Assembly (NCBI GenBank): GCA_004352715.1
Contig: SCFE01000094.1
Location: forward strand, 1,571,200-1,635,199
Length of the DNA: 64,000 nt
Direction of reading: 5' to 3'
Source of the DNA: Hofstenia miamia
Taxonomy: Eukaryota; Xenacoelomorpha; Acoela
Part shown: piece after piece, positions 31,623-44,590 of the stretch
How the letters are laid out: each line of letters opens with the position of its first letter
Numbering within the stretch: the stretch's first letter is position 1
The notes under the pieces: generated by a model
Seen by the model: only the letters and a program-made list of their open reading frames with translations
Told to the model about the DNA's origin: nothing
Database searches by the model: none
Translations under genes and position numbers: made by a program

Positions 31623-33362
31623 ATATTGAATAACGCCATTCAACATAACTAGCAAATCTTTTTTCTTGATTTCCATTGTGGGCTTTAACCACTTTGGTCT
31701 TAGCAGTTTAAAATTGATATTTTGTTTACTTCAACTATAAAATTATAATGAATGGATATATTTGTTAGACAATGAACACCTATGTCTAAATTTAGTAGTT
31801 ATTGTGTGTGCCAATACAGAATACAAATCCATACCAAAAGTAATTTGCAAAAATACTATTTCCAAATATTTCCAAGTTGGTGAGTCTTGTTTTAATAACA
31901 CAAATAATCAAATGTCAAATTATTTTGCAGTAATTCGCAGATGATTTTTTAAAGCACGAGCTAAAAGTAAAGCATGCGAGCTAGTGGCGTTTCTGCAGAA
32001 TTAAGTGGATATCACGGGGTCTCTGATATTGATCTTTATAATTGATATTAAATATTAGCGATATTCATTGTAATTTCAGTTTTCTTTCACAAATATCTTC
32101 TAATGAATATTATCTGCTATTTTGAATGTTTAGAAAAATTCTTTCGAACATAAAATAGAATTATCATTTAATTAATTAAAACTATACAACTATGAGATCA
32201 TATCCGATCCGAATCCGCCGTTTAAGAAATCAGATCGAAATCGAATTTGATAATCTGAAAAACTTGATTTTTCAAAAATCGGATCAGATTTCGATCAGAT
32301 CAAATTCCAATTGCATTCGATTTTAATTGTGTCATTCTTCATGAGGTATGATTTAAATAATAGTATGTTTCCATAATTAGCTAATTTATATATGAAATAA
32401 AGGAATTAATTTCGTTTCATCACATTGTATTTTCTCAGAATGTTCACATGGGTTTTTACCTACCTCAGTCTCCCCTGCAAACTTCTAAAAAGGTCATGCT
32501 GCAATACAATAATTTTACAACTATAATAAATTTATATATTTGGGTTTTTTCATGTCCTTTAACTTTAACAATTTTAGAATATTAATGGATGTGCAGGAAT
32601 GAACCTGCATTTACGCACTTTTCCACACAATTTTAAGCATACGAAGCACACGTTTCATAAAAATGAGTTTAAATGTTTAGATAGAAAAAGGCAGATAACC
32701 GTTTTTATTATTATTATCGGCTAAGGCGCCGTACTTGTACGCCTTTCATTCCACACTATATGTGCATTTTAGATAAAAAATTTTTTTCAAAAACATATAT
32801 TATAAGTATAATGTTATGAATTGTGTTTGAAGTATTTTTAAATTGTTTAATAGCAGCGATGAAAATTTAATTCTTGAGCACGGTTGGGTGCGGCCAAAGA
32901 GTTTCGAGTGCGGACAAGAAACTATTTAGCAATGGGTGGGTGCGGTATTAAGAAAGCTCTATCCGCACATAACTACTACATACTTGCCCATACTTAGTAA
33001 AACCGGGTACTTGATGGTAATACTCATACCGCAAATTGTTAATATATTTTAAATTATGAATATAAAATATAAATATTCTTAGTAAATCAATCAGGAATTA
33101 GTTTAAACAGAGTTTTTTTATCCTGGTTCGGTCCTGTCAAGCATTTTATAATCCTGTTTTCAATTGTAAAATTTTATATATAATTATTTTAGAATTACTG
33201 TGAAACGTATTGAAACTGGGAATAAAATTATTTCATATTATTCTAAAATTAAGGTATTTTTGACATTTTCTCAAAAAATAAATTAAATGACTTTTGATTA
33301 TTTAGTGAATTTATTTTCATAGGTTTTAGTCTAGACTAGTGGAGCTCCTGAGATTTATAATA
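31623..33362. other. Intergenic with two word-repeat islands
   Basis: About 32200-32310 repeats GATCGG/GATCAGATC words like the neighbouring hAT ends. About 32880-33010 repeats GGTGCGG/GTGCGGAC. Neither has resolvable boundaries. No gene seen. Confidence 0.5.
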
Positions 33363-33506
33363 GCTGCATCAAATCATTTTGCTGCGCATAGTATAAAAAT
33401 CAGTTGATGTAACTTAAATGTATGTCAGTGGTGGGCTGCATCAAATCATTTTGCTGCGCATAGTATAAAAATCAGTTGATGTAACTTAAATGTATGTCAG
33501 TGGTGG
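33363..33506. repeat. 72-bp tandem duplication
   Basis: Two adjacent identical units starting GCTGCATCAAATCATTTTGC at 33363 and 33435. Lies about 340 bp upstream of CHP1-like exon 1A. Confidence 0.85.
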
Positions 33507-33843
33507 TGGGATGAATTAAGCTAATATTCTTACACCTACAGTTTTTAAATGACTCAACTCCACTCAGCAAAGAAATTGATTAGAAAAATTTGAGTGGCTT
33601 TGGAATATGGAACTATTTCCGTAGAAATAGTATTTAATTCAATATTTAAAACCGCTGGAAATTATTTCTTTTATGAAATGGAATTTCTTAACTGTATTGC
33701 CAAAACACTCGCTAGGTGTCGTCTAATGATCTCTCGAGCGGTAGAATGTATTGCGAATTTGGTTAACCACTGGCAACTCATAGAGAGACATAGTCTGATT
33801 CATTGTTGCAATTGAATTACAGTACAAGTATCTATAGGGGAAC

Positions 33844-34091
33844 ATGGGCGTCAATTATTCTATACAGCTGAAAACTGAGCAAATATCACTGTACAAGAAA
33901 CAATTCAATCTCTCAGAATCACAAATCGTCAGTTTATTCAAGCGTTTTGACCATTTGGATCGCGCTAAAAAGGGATACCTAATCCGAGAAGATTTTACTA
34001 ACATGTACAATTTAATGCTTAATCCCTTTGGAGACCGGATTATCGACATGTTTTTTCAAAACGGTGACAATGAGGAAAGACTGTATTTCCA
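33844..34091 (+). CDS. CHP1: CHP1-like EF-hand protein, candidate first exon 1A
   Basis: Starts MGVNYSIQLKTEQISLYKKQ with Gly at position 2, the N-myristoylation position in calcineurin-B-homologous proteins. It continues through a degenerate first EF-hand (FDHLDRAKKGYLIREDF) and LNPFGDRIIDMFFQNGDNEE; L-N-P-x-G-D-R-I-I is diagnostic of CHP1. The donor is GTAAGT at 34092. The exon ends in phase 2 (CA), at the same aligned residue and phase as exon 1B at 46842-47086; the two are about half identical. No second exon of its own was found before 46.8 kb, so it is either an alternative first exon of the downstream gene or an orphaned duplicate. Confidence 0.75.
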
Positions 34092-35305
34092 GTAAGTACT
34101 TTATATCTAACTTAGCTTCTATTATCATATCTCAATTCCTTAAAATGTGAAAATTTCAAAATTATTATTTCTTTGACCCTACCAATTGTGTATTATGCAT
34201 CGTATTAATATACAAGTTACGTGTAAGTAAACATTTCTAGTACAGAACAACCAGTTGTCGACCACTATCTATGCCGCGACATCAATGTGATCCACAAATA
34301 CGATTTCTACCTCAATAAGATATTGTTACTTTGGGTATTTGGCTAACTAAAGCAGTCCTGCTAGCCCCGTGCTAGGCAGTTTACCATAGCCCATAATTTT
34401 AGAAATGCTAAATAAAAGAATTGCTATAATATTAGCAGCTTCAAATGAAAAAATTAAAATTCGTTTGAGAAATAGTGGATCCACTTGTGTCAGATGCCGA
34501 CAGCCATACATTATTGTTTTTGATTGCAAGTTTGATAGAAATAATATTTAAAAAATCTTTACATATTTGATCATGATCTGTTTTAGCTCATAATCTATAT
34601 TTAATGTAGAATTTATGGGCCAAATGTTCGTACAAAAACTCTCCGGTTATGTTGCATTAAACTTCATTGAGATTCAATTCCTTTTCTCTGATGTCATTAG
34701 TCTATGATAGGGAATGACTCTCAAGGGAACAATATTGCAAACCATAAAGTCATTATACATCTAATCTTAATTCTTAAAAATTTCACTTTAAGTTATATTA
34801 GTAACAGTGAATTCCAACGTAGTTTTTTCTATTATTTTCTTTACTCAATTTTCAATCCATGTTCTTTTGATTCAAAATGCTTTGATTTTATTGCATAGCA
34901 TGTGCAATTGTTAACTTTATAGATTTAAAGCGTCTCTATTACGCACTTGATTTAATTGCAAATTTCACTCGACCTTAAAATACAATGTGTTTGGCTTTTG
35001 TCCTCTACACTCGCCACGGGTAGCAATTAACTCAGGATAAAAGTTCTAAAATAATCATTTACCCATAGAATATTTTAGATTCCATTTTACAAAATATGTT
35101 TGTGGGAATGTTAAACCCGGATTAATTTTGGGCTTTTGACAACTTTTTTCAAACTCGTTTCATTTTGTATAAAAAGTTCGAAAAAACGCACTGAAAATGC
35201 ATTATGCTGCTACACATTGAAAAATCAAATTTTAAGTTTTTTTATCTCTTTATTTAAAATCAAGGCCACACTTTTTGAGAGAGCAAGGGTCTAAAGTCGA
35301 GTAAA
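34092..35305. other. Downstream of exon 1A
   Basis: Mostly featureless. 34241-34346, after an acceptor-like TTTCTAG, is open in the frame that exon 1A would need (TEQPVVDHYLCRDINVIHKY...WVFG stop) but has no CHP resemblance. Confidence 0.4.
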
Positions 35306-36200
35306 AGATAAGCAGTGATATTATCGACAAGATTATCTATCGGAACTTTTAAAAATATATACTTATCCGGTTGGCACACGTAAAATCATTAATTTTTGTT
35401 GCATGTTTTTACAGTTCTGCGAAATATGCTTTCACTAACTATCGTAAAGAATTTAAAAAGTCAGCTATGATTTTTGTAACAAACTGCAATAATTTTGTTG
35501 AACTTATTTTTAGTCGATATTTACGATAATCGATAAACTATTGATGCATTTTAAGTACTCAGATAATCTATTGGAGCGCAGACGATAATATTGGTGTTAA
35601 TCATTTAAAACCCTGGAGAGAGTAATTCAGAACTATTAGTCCGTGGTCTAGACTGGAGGTGTTAGTTGTGTTGTTATCACTTAATTATCTTGCTTAGAAA
35701 TTTTGCCCATAAAGGAAGTCTATTAGGAATTAGGATACACTGTTAATCTTATAAGGTGTTGAATGACTTGAAAATATTAACTAATAAATTGGACTGAAAT
35801 ATTTAAACATTCTTATTAGGGGTGTAAAATTATCGTGTATGTTGGAATAAATTATCAAATTCCGTTGTAAACCTCAATAGATCTATCGATTATCAGAAAT
35901 ATCGATTTGATTTATCGTTATTTTGAAACGAAAATAACATTGGCACGAATGACTCAGATTTAATTGAATTTGTACTTTCATAAGTAGAACGCTTAAGTTT
36001 ATAATTATTTGAAAATTGATCTTTTTCTATTCTCGAAAATATTTTAGGCAGGTAATACTACTTTAGCTGAAGCCCCTAGAATACTGTTTGAGTCTGCTTT
36101 GAGTAGCCATTGCAAATCAGCAACTATTGTACGATACCGATAGATAATTTTTGAAAGGTTTCTATCGATAATATCGCCGATTAAATTTTGTTTGATAATC
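35306..36200. repeat. ATCGATA/GATAAT island
   Basis: Four clusters (about 35306-35342, 35508-35594, 35817-35925, 36130-36200) built from ATTATCGATA, GATAATCG and ATCGATT words in both orientations. The third begins TAGGGGTGTAAAATTATCG, which looks like a hAT terminus. Non-coding. Confidence 0.6.
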
Positions 36201-36845
36201 CATTTTTACAAGTTTTCTAGTGTATCGAGTCGACGTGAATTCACACATGACATTCTATAATTTTAATATAACCGGCATCCAATCAGCAGCAATTTCATAC
36301 GATCATGAGTAATTTATGAAATTTCAAGGCAAAAAAATTCAAGGTGGTAAATGTGAAGGTGAGGAAATTCAAGTTTTCAAGAAAATACAACAACGCAATA
36401 TCGTATAAGATGAGATCAAAGCAAATAATAACTCTGACCCTAACAATGATAAAAGGAATTTATCATTTTGAATTTTCTCACTTCAACTTTCCTGCTTTGA
36501 CAATGTACAATTAAAAAATATTAGTTATTTTTGTGTCTATCACTATCGTTTCTCCAGTAACTATTTGACAATTTTTGAAGAAATGTAGTTATTGATGAAG
36601 AAGGCCCCGATCAATATGACAAGAGCGTATAACCATATTCTTACGAATATTTGATTTGAATTAGGCTTTACGCGTTTCCATTGCGCTTAGTTCGTTTTTC
36701 AAGGAACTTTCTATAAATTGTTGAATTTCGGTTAAATATAAATTTGTAAGCTGGTTCTGTGTTGGTGTATTGCTGTATATTCATTCTTTATTTTAAAATG
36801 TCATTATTAAATAAATGGTTCTGGTTTTATTAAAACATTAATTAC
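36201..36845. other. Spacer, nothing firm
   Basis: AT-rich. One minus-strand open stretch (36661-36772) follows an acceptor-like ATATACAG; see the rejected list. Confidence 0.4.
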
Positions 36846-36883
36846 CCGGTGAATCCCAAACCTGTAGTCTTATTTTGAGAGAT
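36846..36883 (-). CDS. Possible small-GTPase exon (switch II start)
   Basis: On the minus strand a 38-bp segment between CCTTTAG and GTAATT reads SLKIRLQVWDSPG. It resembles the V-K-L-Q-I-W-D-T-A-G box of Rab-type GTPases, and an intron after that glycine is plausible. No P-loop or downstream GTPase exon was found on either side, so this may be coincidence. Confidence 0.25.
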
Positions 36884-37688
36884 CTAAAGGAAAAATTATA
36901 CGCTGAGCTTAAAATTCTGAAGGATTTGGCAACTATTCTACCAAGGAATATAGCTGATTCTGGATATATCCATTGGGTACTCCAGTATAACACAATGCTC
37001 CTTTGTGTTTCATAGATATAGAGGATTTTCACAGAGATGAGGCAAATGTATAAACCACACAACGGATGCGCTGGCAATCGAAACCCGAAATACGATTTCT
37101 GTGGCTATGGTTTTATGAGAAGACTCAATATAATATTAACTTAGAAAAATTTTTACGCATATTTTAGCCTACATATTGACGTTTTCGGGTTTTGCGTAAC
37201 AGATCTTTAGCCAAAGTTAAATTTATCCTAAATTTTCATAATAAGAAATTATAATTGATTCATTGCCTAAGTCAAAACAAAAAATGTTCAGCAGAGTTTA
37301 TCTGTTTCCTTAAACAGAATTTATTTTTGCTAATGAAGGCGGTTTAATTATTTTATATTATATTACTTATCAAAATCTACATCAAATGTATTATTGTACT
37401 CTAAACGCATGCCAGCAAGAGGTTTTGGATAAATTGGACTAAGATCGATAGTGCCTAATATTATCTAATGAAAGTGAAATACCTCTCTCAAATTGCTTTA
37501 ATCATATGGTGCCCATCATGCCTTTAGCTTATATTTTTCCCAAAACACAACCCCAATTCTGCTAGTTTATGTGACAATTCTTAGAATACTCTAATCTTAT
37601 TATTGAAGCAAATTTTTTGGTCCTATGTGGCTTTAATATAATTTCCCTTCACTGCGATCAATAAATATTCTATATACATGTATATATA
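36884..37688. other. Spacer, nothing recognised
   Basis: AT-rich sequence without supportable features. Confidence 0.5.
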
Positions 37689-38195
37689 CAGGGCGTAAAA
37701 TCTAAAGGTCAAGATTTCGCGTGCAATTCTATTTTATCTCAAAAATGCAGCATAAAAAGTTTTTGTTTGTTTATCTTTACTAACAAATAGCATTATTTTT
37801 GTTTATCTTGATGAAAAGTTTCAAAACCGATGGATCACCAACAATGCCATGGACTCCACGATCTCCTGATGTGACTCCCTGTGATTAGTTCCTCTGGGGT
37901 TTTATTAAGTCACATGTGTATGCAAACAAATCAGACAGTATAGATGAACTTAAAGAGCGTATAATACATGCTTTTACCTTTATAATCAAAGATATGCTTC
38001 AGGCAGTTTTTGAAAATGATCAAGGTCGTCTTCAATGTTTGATAGATAATGAAGGAGAACATATTGAACTTTATAAAACTGATCATAATTAATGCTAATA
38101 TTGCTATTTGTTGAAATAAATTGTTTTTTGTTTTTATCCTTTTTTATTTATTTTTTATTTAAAAATTAAATTATGACCTTTAGATTTTACACCCT
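37689..38195 (+). mobile_element. Mariner-like element, internally deleted
   Basis: The ends are inverted: CAGGGCGTAAAATCTAAAGG at 37689 and its near-exact inverse ending ACACCCT at 38195, both beside TA repeats. At 507 bp it is under half of a full element. The retained part is the C-terminal third of the transposase. Confidence 0.85.
37846..38093 (+). pseudogene. Mariner-like transposase C-terminus
   Basis: Reads MPWTPRSPDVTPCD, a TAG where Tyr or Phe is expected, then FLWGFIKSHVYANKSDSIDE, LKERIIHAF and on to EGEHIELYKTDHN and a stop. PRSPDVTPCD holds the third catalytic Asp. The first two Asp residues are deleted. Confidence 0.85.
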
Positions 38196-41100
38196 ATATA
38201 TATATATTTTTTTTTCAGTGTCTAACGTGTTTGATTTTGTATGTACATTGCACATATTTTGGCTGATGGAACGATCTCACTGAGAAAACTGCATCGGAAC
38301 AGGTGTGCCCAGTGATTTGGATTTCTATTGAGCAATTGTTCAATATTAAACTTGTAAAAAAGATTTTCTTGAATTGAAATATTTTCATCAGTCATTTTCA
38401 CATAGTGTAAGTTAACTTTTTTCTTTGAATTGCAATGCATGTTAGAGATACATTTTCTAGTTATCTTGCACATCAAAAGTCAGATATCAAAAAAACCTAG
38501 CAGTATATAGTGAAACATTTGTATATTCATTATGAACACCAATGTTAATATTATCAATGTTTTTCTCTACTGTATTAGTACAGTATATCCTCTTTAACTT
38601 GGGGGATGTTTGCTGAGTTGCTTAGCTGTTCAACTTTGTGTAATGTTAAATAAAATGAATACAGCTTTTAACTATCATTCACAGTTCGTAAGACTGATGT
38701 TGTTTACCTGCGAAGATAGAAAGTATATGTTAAACAGGTTTCACTGTAGCAAGGCTGATGTTGTAGTAATATGAGTGACACACTAGCACTTATTCATTAT
38801 AGGAACAATCTAGGATCATTAATATTTCTGAACAACCTGAGCAAACTTGTTGCTTATTATTTGCTAAGAATGTCACTAAAAGCTGACGCTTTTCACTGCT
38901 GCCATGAAAGAGAGTTTATATTTTAGTTGCATTAAAAGTACCTACAAAAAAATCATAGGGGCAAATACTAACTGAATACATTACATCACTGATCTTGATT
39001 AGTTTCTCTAATCCCATTATTGCTCTAAAGATAAAATACAAAGTCCAAATTTAAATGTCATAGTTTGCCAGTGACTTTCTTAAATTGAGAAATTACACAG
39101 TGAATAGTACATAGCACTCGCATTATTTTCCAATATTTCAATAAATGTCAATCTTAGGCAGGTTCACACATCCTTCCTGTAATGCATTGGTACTGAGTGT
39201 AATGCATTATTGTTAGTAGGCAACCTATCAGAAAGATTCTATTTGTCTCGAGTCACACACAGTTACTGCAACCTTGCATTAGATTATTATTATTATTTTT
39301 AATAAAAACTATCTAAGACATGCCTGAATTCCTAAAGCAAAAGTATGATTTTTTAGTAGGGGTCCTTTTAGCCAATGGCAATTCAATTTTAAATGAAAAA
39401 CATGCAATACGATTTGAAAATTAGAACAAAATCATAAATGAGATATTACAAAAATATGATAATTGAATGAGCAGAAATATAATTTTACCAATACAAGGAT
39501 CCTGTGGTTATTCCTCAGATTATGATATGGATTAAGCTGATTTGCTATAGTACACTGAGAAATAGCTTCAAAATATAATCTAGATGAAATTGCGATATTA
39601 TTAGTTTTTTAAAGCGTGTGCTTTCACTACGACATTGCATTCCTGTGATTGGCAGAGCACGTTGTGATTGCAATAAAGTTCCAGTTGTGAAATTCAAATC
39701 AAATTCTGTGGAATATAAATTGGAATGATGTTCTGGCAACGCACAATTCTAGGAAAATAACGCATTCATAAAAGATGACAAAAACAATGGCCAATTAACT
39801 TGAAGTGCAGAGTAGCAAATTGGAAAATGACTCAGGAAAATGAAGGCACACAATTTTGCGGACACTAGTGATGATAAAGATTTATTGCTGATAGCGTGGA
39901 TTTCGAATCACACATAAGCAACCCTTTAGCCAGTAGCATCACCCAAAGAGGACGTCATGGATTCAGGGTGAAAGGGTTGAGGGGAATTTCAACAGTTCTT
40001 AATGAAACTGCAACCTTAGCAATATCTTACCATTTATCCAAGAATTGGACGGAATCCAGGAAGCTAACCTCATGTTCACAAAATATTTCCTAATCATATC
40101 ACATTGTTCATGCATACATATTTGCTCTTGATTTAATTAATATCATTACTCGCTACAACGTGTCTATTGCTAACTTTATTATTTTTAGTATAGCATGGGG
40201 TATCATTTTTGAAAATATCACATGGTAGCAAATTATATAGTTTTTTTCAATAAACTCATCAGTAATTTCGTAAAATTAACTCATTGGGTTCTTTCAAACT
40301 ATTACTTCACGTGAAATTTTCAAAGTTTTGCCTTGATGTAGTCCCACATTTTCGATGATGTTCTAGTCAGGTCATTTTGACAAATCAACACAGTTCCGTG
40401 AAAAGGAGTGTTATTTTGTAAATCTAGAGGGTCTGCTTGAAGCATTGGTTTGCCAAGACTCAATCTTATCTTCAACTAAAATAAGTAGAAATTTCTAAAA
40501 GTTTACATTCTCTTCAAGAAACATAATTTTTTTCAATTCTGGAATCTTTCATATTTTTTACCTATAGATCTTACTAAATTGGTTTGGCCTGCTGAAACTT
40601 TGACACGTAAAATACCATAATATTCTAGGCTTTAGGGATAAGTTTCCTCTTCTTTGTACCAGCTCAACATTTTTAAAATATTTATTTTAGAAATAAAAAT
40701 TTCGTAAGCTGCATGATGGCCAAAATGTACACCAATTCGCCCTCTTTCCTATAAACCTATATTATAGGAGTAAATGTTGATCTTCACATTAATAAGTCCT
40801 TCAAGTTCTGTGCATGGGTTTGGCAATCTACGAACTTAATGACAGCCTTATCTGCTTTTTAAAAGATGTAAATTTTTTCCTGTTTTCTTTAACATTATGG
40901 GAACAGCGATTCAACATGCCATGTTTAAAAAATAATCTAATAATTTATTTTAATGTGAAACTCGTGATGAAAATTTCACACATGCCTGTAGACAAAACAT
41001 TCTAAAATGGCCTTATCAAACCTACATGAGATTAGTCTAGAAAGAACATACCAACATTGACTTTAGTGTGTGGTAAAGATTTGAATTTAATGTACAATTT

Positions 41101-41350
41101 TTTTATAATTTTTTTTCTAAGCATTTTTCGCATCTAATCAATCGCAGCAAATTTGGCATGAATTGTCAGATTTACTATAAAATAGTAACAATTTTTTAAG
41201 TTAATTTAATAAATCTAATTTTTATAATATATAATTTTAAACTATACTGTGTCTTATATGTCTTAAGATTATATTTCATTAAAAATTATATTTAGTTTGC
41301 AGGAAAATTTTTCTAATAATTTTTAAAAGTTTTCCTATCACCCTTTAGGG
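38196..41350. other. Long intron or spacer, one weak exon-like stretch
   Basis: AT-rich, no recognised gene. On the minus strand 39545-39751 follows an acceptor-like TTTTCCTAG and is open (ALPEHHSNLYSTEFDLNFTT...) with fairly balanced composition, but no family is recognised. Lies between the two CHP1 first exons. Confidence 0.45.
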
Positions 41351-42019
41351 TGGGTGAATAGGAACACATGTGATTTTACTATTTATATATCTTTTCACAT
41401 TCTCTACAGTGAATGCGGTTTTTAGAAATTGTATAATGAAAGTTAGCTTTAGGTATATGCAGTTAGAAAATCATATAGGAATTGAGTAATTAATCAGAAA
41501 TCGTACAAAAATATCAAATTTAGGAGAAAGGGTGTACTACAAAGGTATAAAGACAATCACTTTTATATGATACATACCACTAAAGTTAAATTATAAAGTA
41601 GTAATGAGTTTGGAGCAATTATACCACTACATATTGCTACCATTTAGGGCTTTTATAAAGAGTTGTCCTCGTCTACCAATGGATGTATAAATTTAGGAAC
41701 AATACAATCAATCTGATGAAAACTTAAAACACTGATTTTTTTCTATTCAGGCTATGAAAATATTACAGTATCTCCTCTCTGTCTGCAGAAACACGGAAAT
41801 CAACCTTGAAAATTCATTATCATTGTAAATCTTTTCAACTATTCCTAGAGATTTGCACAAATCGCATTTCCTATTCTTAATTCACAAGTGATTAGAATTT
41901 TCTTACAATAATTGTTCTGTTCTTCTTTTTTATTTTGACTCTCTTCAATATGTTCTTCAAAATCATGCATTGGTATCTTTCTGTAAAATCGTTCTCTTAG
42001 TGATGTTCCTATTCACCCA
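41351..42019. mobile_element. MITE with perfect 16-bp terminal inverted repeats
   Basis: TGGGTGAATAGGAACA at 41351-41366 is exactly inverted at 42004-42019, 669 bp in total, with no coding sequence inside. A short palindrome (CACCCTTTAGGGTG) overlaps the left end. No clear target duplication, so the superfamily is open. Confidence 0.65.
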
Positions 42020-43756
42020 ACGAAAATTTTTTTTCTTTTTACTAAATTTACAAGCTCATATATTTTTTATAGTAAATATTATTTAATGTTCTTTAAAATA
42101 TCAATTGTGGACATGTGTAAATGTATGCTAGGGAATGCATTGCCTCACTCTTGTTTTCTTTTTTGTTGGGCATTTTAATTTTAATAAAAAATTTTACTTC
42201 TTAAAAGAATACTAATAAAATTACATGAGTATAGCTACAGTTACCCTATGCCAAATAAACCTATAGCTAATTGAATTCTTAACTTATACAAAACGACAAT
42301 GTAAGATATTATGTATATCATGAACAATGATATACTTTCTCTTGGTCTACTGCTTCCATTCACCCCATTTGACGGTATTATATTATGAAAGTTTTTTGCT
42401 TCATTGCTAGAAGAGCAGACACCTGGTGTTCAAAGTACATTTCTTTAGCTTCGTTAAAGTTGGTTTTCCTAGTTACAGCAGTAATGATCATTTACACAAT
42501 TACATATTTTGATGATTGTATGCAATTAAGTATCTTCCTCAAAATTACGCCCATTTCGTTCTTTAGAGAGATATTCCTACCTGCCTAGTGAAAACCTGCC
42601 GCCAATTTTTCAATTTACTCGCCAAGCTCTTTCATTAACTTTTGCTATTTGCCTTTCTCATTAGTATTATATTTGTTTCAATACAAATAAAATTTAAAAG
42701 CATTGGGTCAACATGGGGATTGTTTGAATGGATACTTGAATGCTTCTCGTTTGCTAAGTTAAACAGATAGAGTGGATTTGGAAAGTGGTTGTTTTGTTTG
42801 CTCGATTGCTCGTAACGACAGTGTAATTGAAATTCAATAATTCTTTTCCCCAGTAAGCGAATATTTACTAACAGAATATAACACTCAACAACAGTTCACA
42901 CTGAACAAAATACAAAATCATATCCAGGAATCGCTGATAATATTCCCAGACGGTTTTAAACAGTTCTATTTTCTGCTAACATTTTAAATTGGAAACATAT
43001 ATGGGACATATATGCTGTTTAATTCTGCTAGTCTATTGGTTACAAAGTTACATTTAATCTAAATTTTCTTATTTTTGAGTTGTACTTACATTAACTAAAT
43101 ATGTTTTATCTTAAACATTTGGAAGAGATTAATAACAAATTATTGTTTGTATTCGTTCTAATTTTTTCCTAAAGCATTTTTTTGTGATTTAACGAAACTG
43201 AATGTTACTGTAAGAGGCCATTTTCACGAAATGTTTATATTTAAGGCTCGATCTCTCTCAAGACATGGATAAAAATGGCGATCAATTGATAAGAATGATC
43301 AATAATTCAAATTAGCTGCGCTTAGTAAGAATATGTTCTAAGTAATTAAGCCAGTACATTGATGGCAAAATTGGGCCAATGTCTATTAGTGCGGACTTAC
43401 TAGAAAGGGTCTATCAATCGAACAGCTAAATTGAAAATCGGTTTTTTAAACTGCAGGCAACATTGTGATTTTGTCTGGTGCAACAATACATCTTAAAAGA
43501 AGTTGCAAAACTGCTGGATACTCAAGTTGACATATGTATTACATATTTCACTAAATTATTTTCATGACTTGAGTGTTATAATTTTAACTAGCTGTTAATC
43601 CAATTAATCTGCATGATTTATTCCTTCATGCTGACTTTCACCTATTTGTAATAGCTAAAGATCTTTTATTCCATGCGTAATATGAATCAAATTGGTAGCG
43701 GAAGAGTAGGACTTTTTAATTTATCATGAACGGTAGACATTACATTTTAGTGTGTC
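42020..43756. other. Intron or spacer, nothing recognised
   Basis: AT-rich, with no motif. Confidence 0.5.
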
Positions 43757-44590
43757 CAGAGATAGGCATGGGCCGCAAATTGAGGTCCAAGCCATGCCCA
43801 GTCCGGAGTTTGTTTGTAATGCATAGGGACTTAAAACGATAGTTGAAGTGCACTACACTTTAAAAATAACAATTTATTCAGCAACTATATTTGAATGTAA
43901 TCTTCAGAGAATATTTTCCCGCAAATTTACATTAAGAATAAACTATTTCAAAGCTAATTAGCCCTAAACAACTTTATGTTATGATTAAATTATAATAGAC
44001 AATGTTAAGGATGTACACAGAAGCTGGGCGTAGTTCCAGCTGATGCAACCTGTCTTGGATAATAAACAGACTTGTCCATTGATCTATTTTGCATGGACCG
44101 ATCCATAGGATTTCCACTGATCCACGGATTCCTAAAAAAATACTAACAAGTCGTCAAAGAAAATCATTTTTATTTTAATACCGATATTAATAAAATACAA
44201 AACTACAACAAAATATGTAGCGCACTGCGATATGCCGTACCAACTCCAATGCCGTGGAATTTTCCAATACCGCCGTATTTTCGAAAGTACAATGTTAGAC
44301 ATTTTGATAAAAACCCAGAAGAACTACACCTTTTGTATAAAAATTCATTTAGTTTGAATACCCTCTGCTCTAATACATCCATTTGCTTGTAGATTTAGTT
44401 GTAAAAATGAATAGGAACTCACTAGAAACATTATTAGCGGTGGCTTGCTCAGAGTTGCGATTCGGCTTGTGCCGGCCTATTGTGATTAGGCTGGCCTTGG
44501 GTCACTTTTCAATTTCTATTTTTGCCTGGCTGTACTTAGGCCGCCTTTTTAAATTATGCTTAGACCTAGGTTGGGCTTGGGTCGAAATCA
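43757..44590. repeat. GGCTTGGG/GGCC island pair, probable hAT ends
   Basis: 43757 begins CAGAGATAGGCATGGGCC, close to the CAGAGATGG terminus of the element at 29.4 kb, followed by GGTCCAAGCC. At 44466-44590 the words GGCCTTGGGTC, TTAGGCC and GGGCTTGGGTC are repeated. In between (about 44095-44290) are GATCC and TACCG words. Probably one degraded hAT element; its right end is not exact. Confidence 0.5.

Noticed and set aside
33594-33815. 73-codon frame just upstream of CHP1-like exon 1A
   Set aside because: No similarity to CHP N-termini, which start at MG; ends in a stop before exon 1A.
36661-36772. Minus-strand terminal-exon-like stretch ending SSLKNELSAMETRKA
   Set aside because: The splice phase does not match the neighbouring Rab-like candidate, the family is unknown and there is no supporting neighbour.
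39545-39751. Minus-strand exon-like stretch starting ALPEHHSNLYSTEF
   Set aside because: Good composition and an acceptor-like site, but no donor in a sensible phase and no recognised family.
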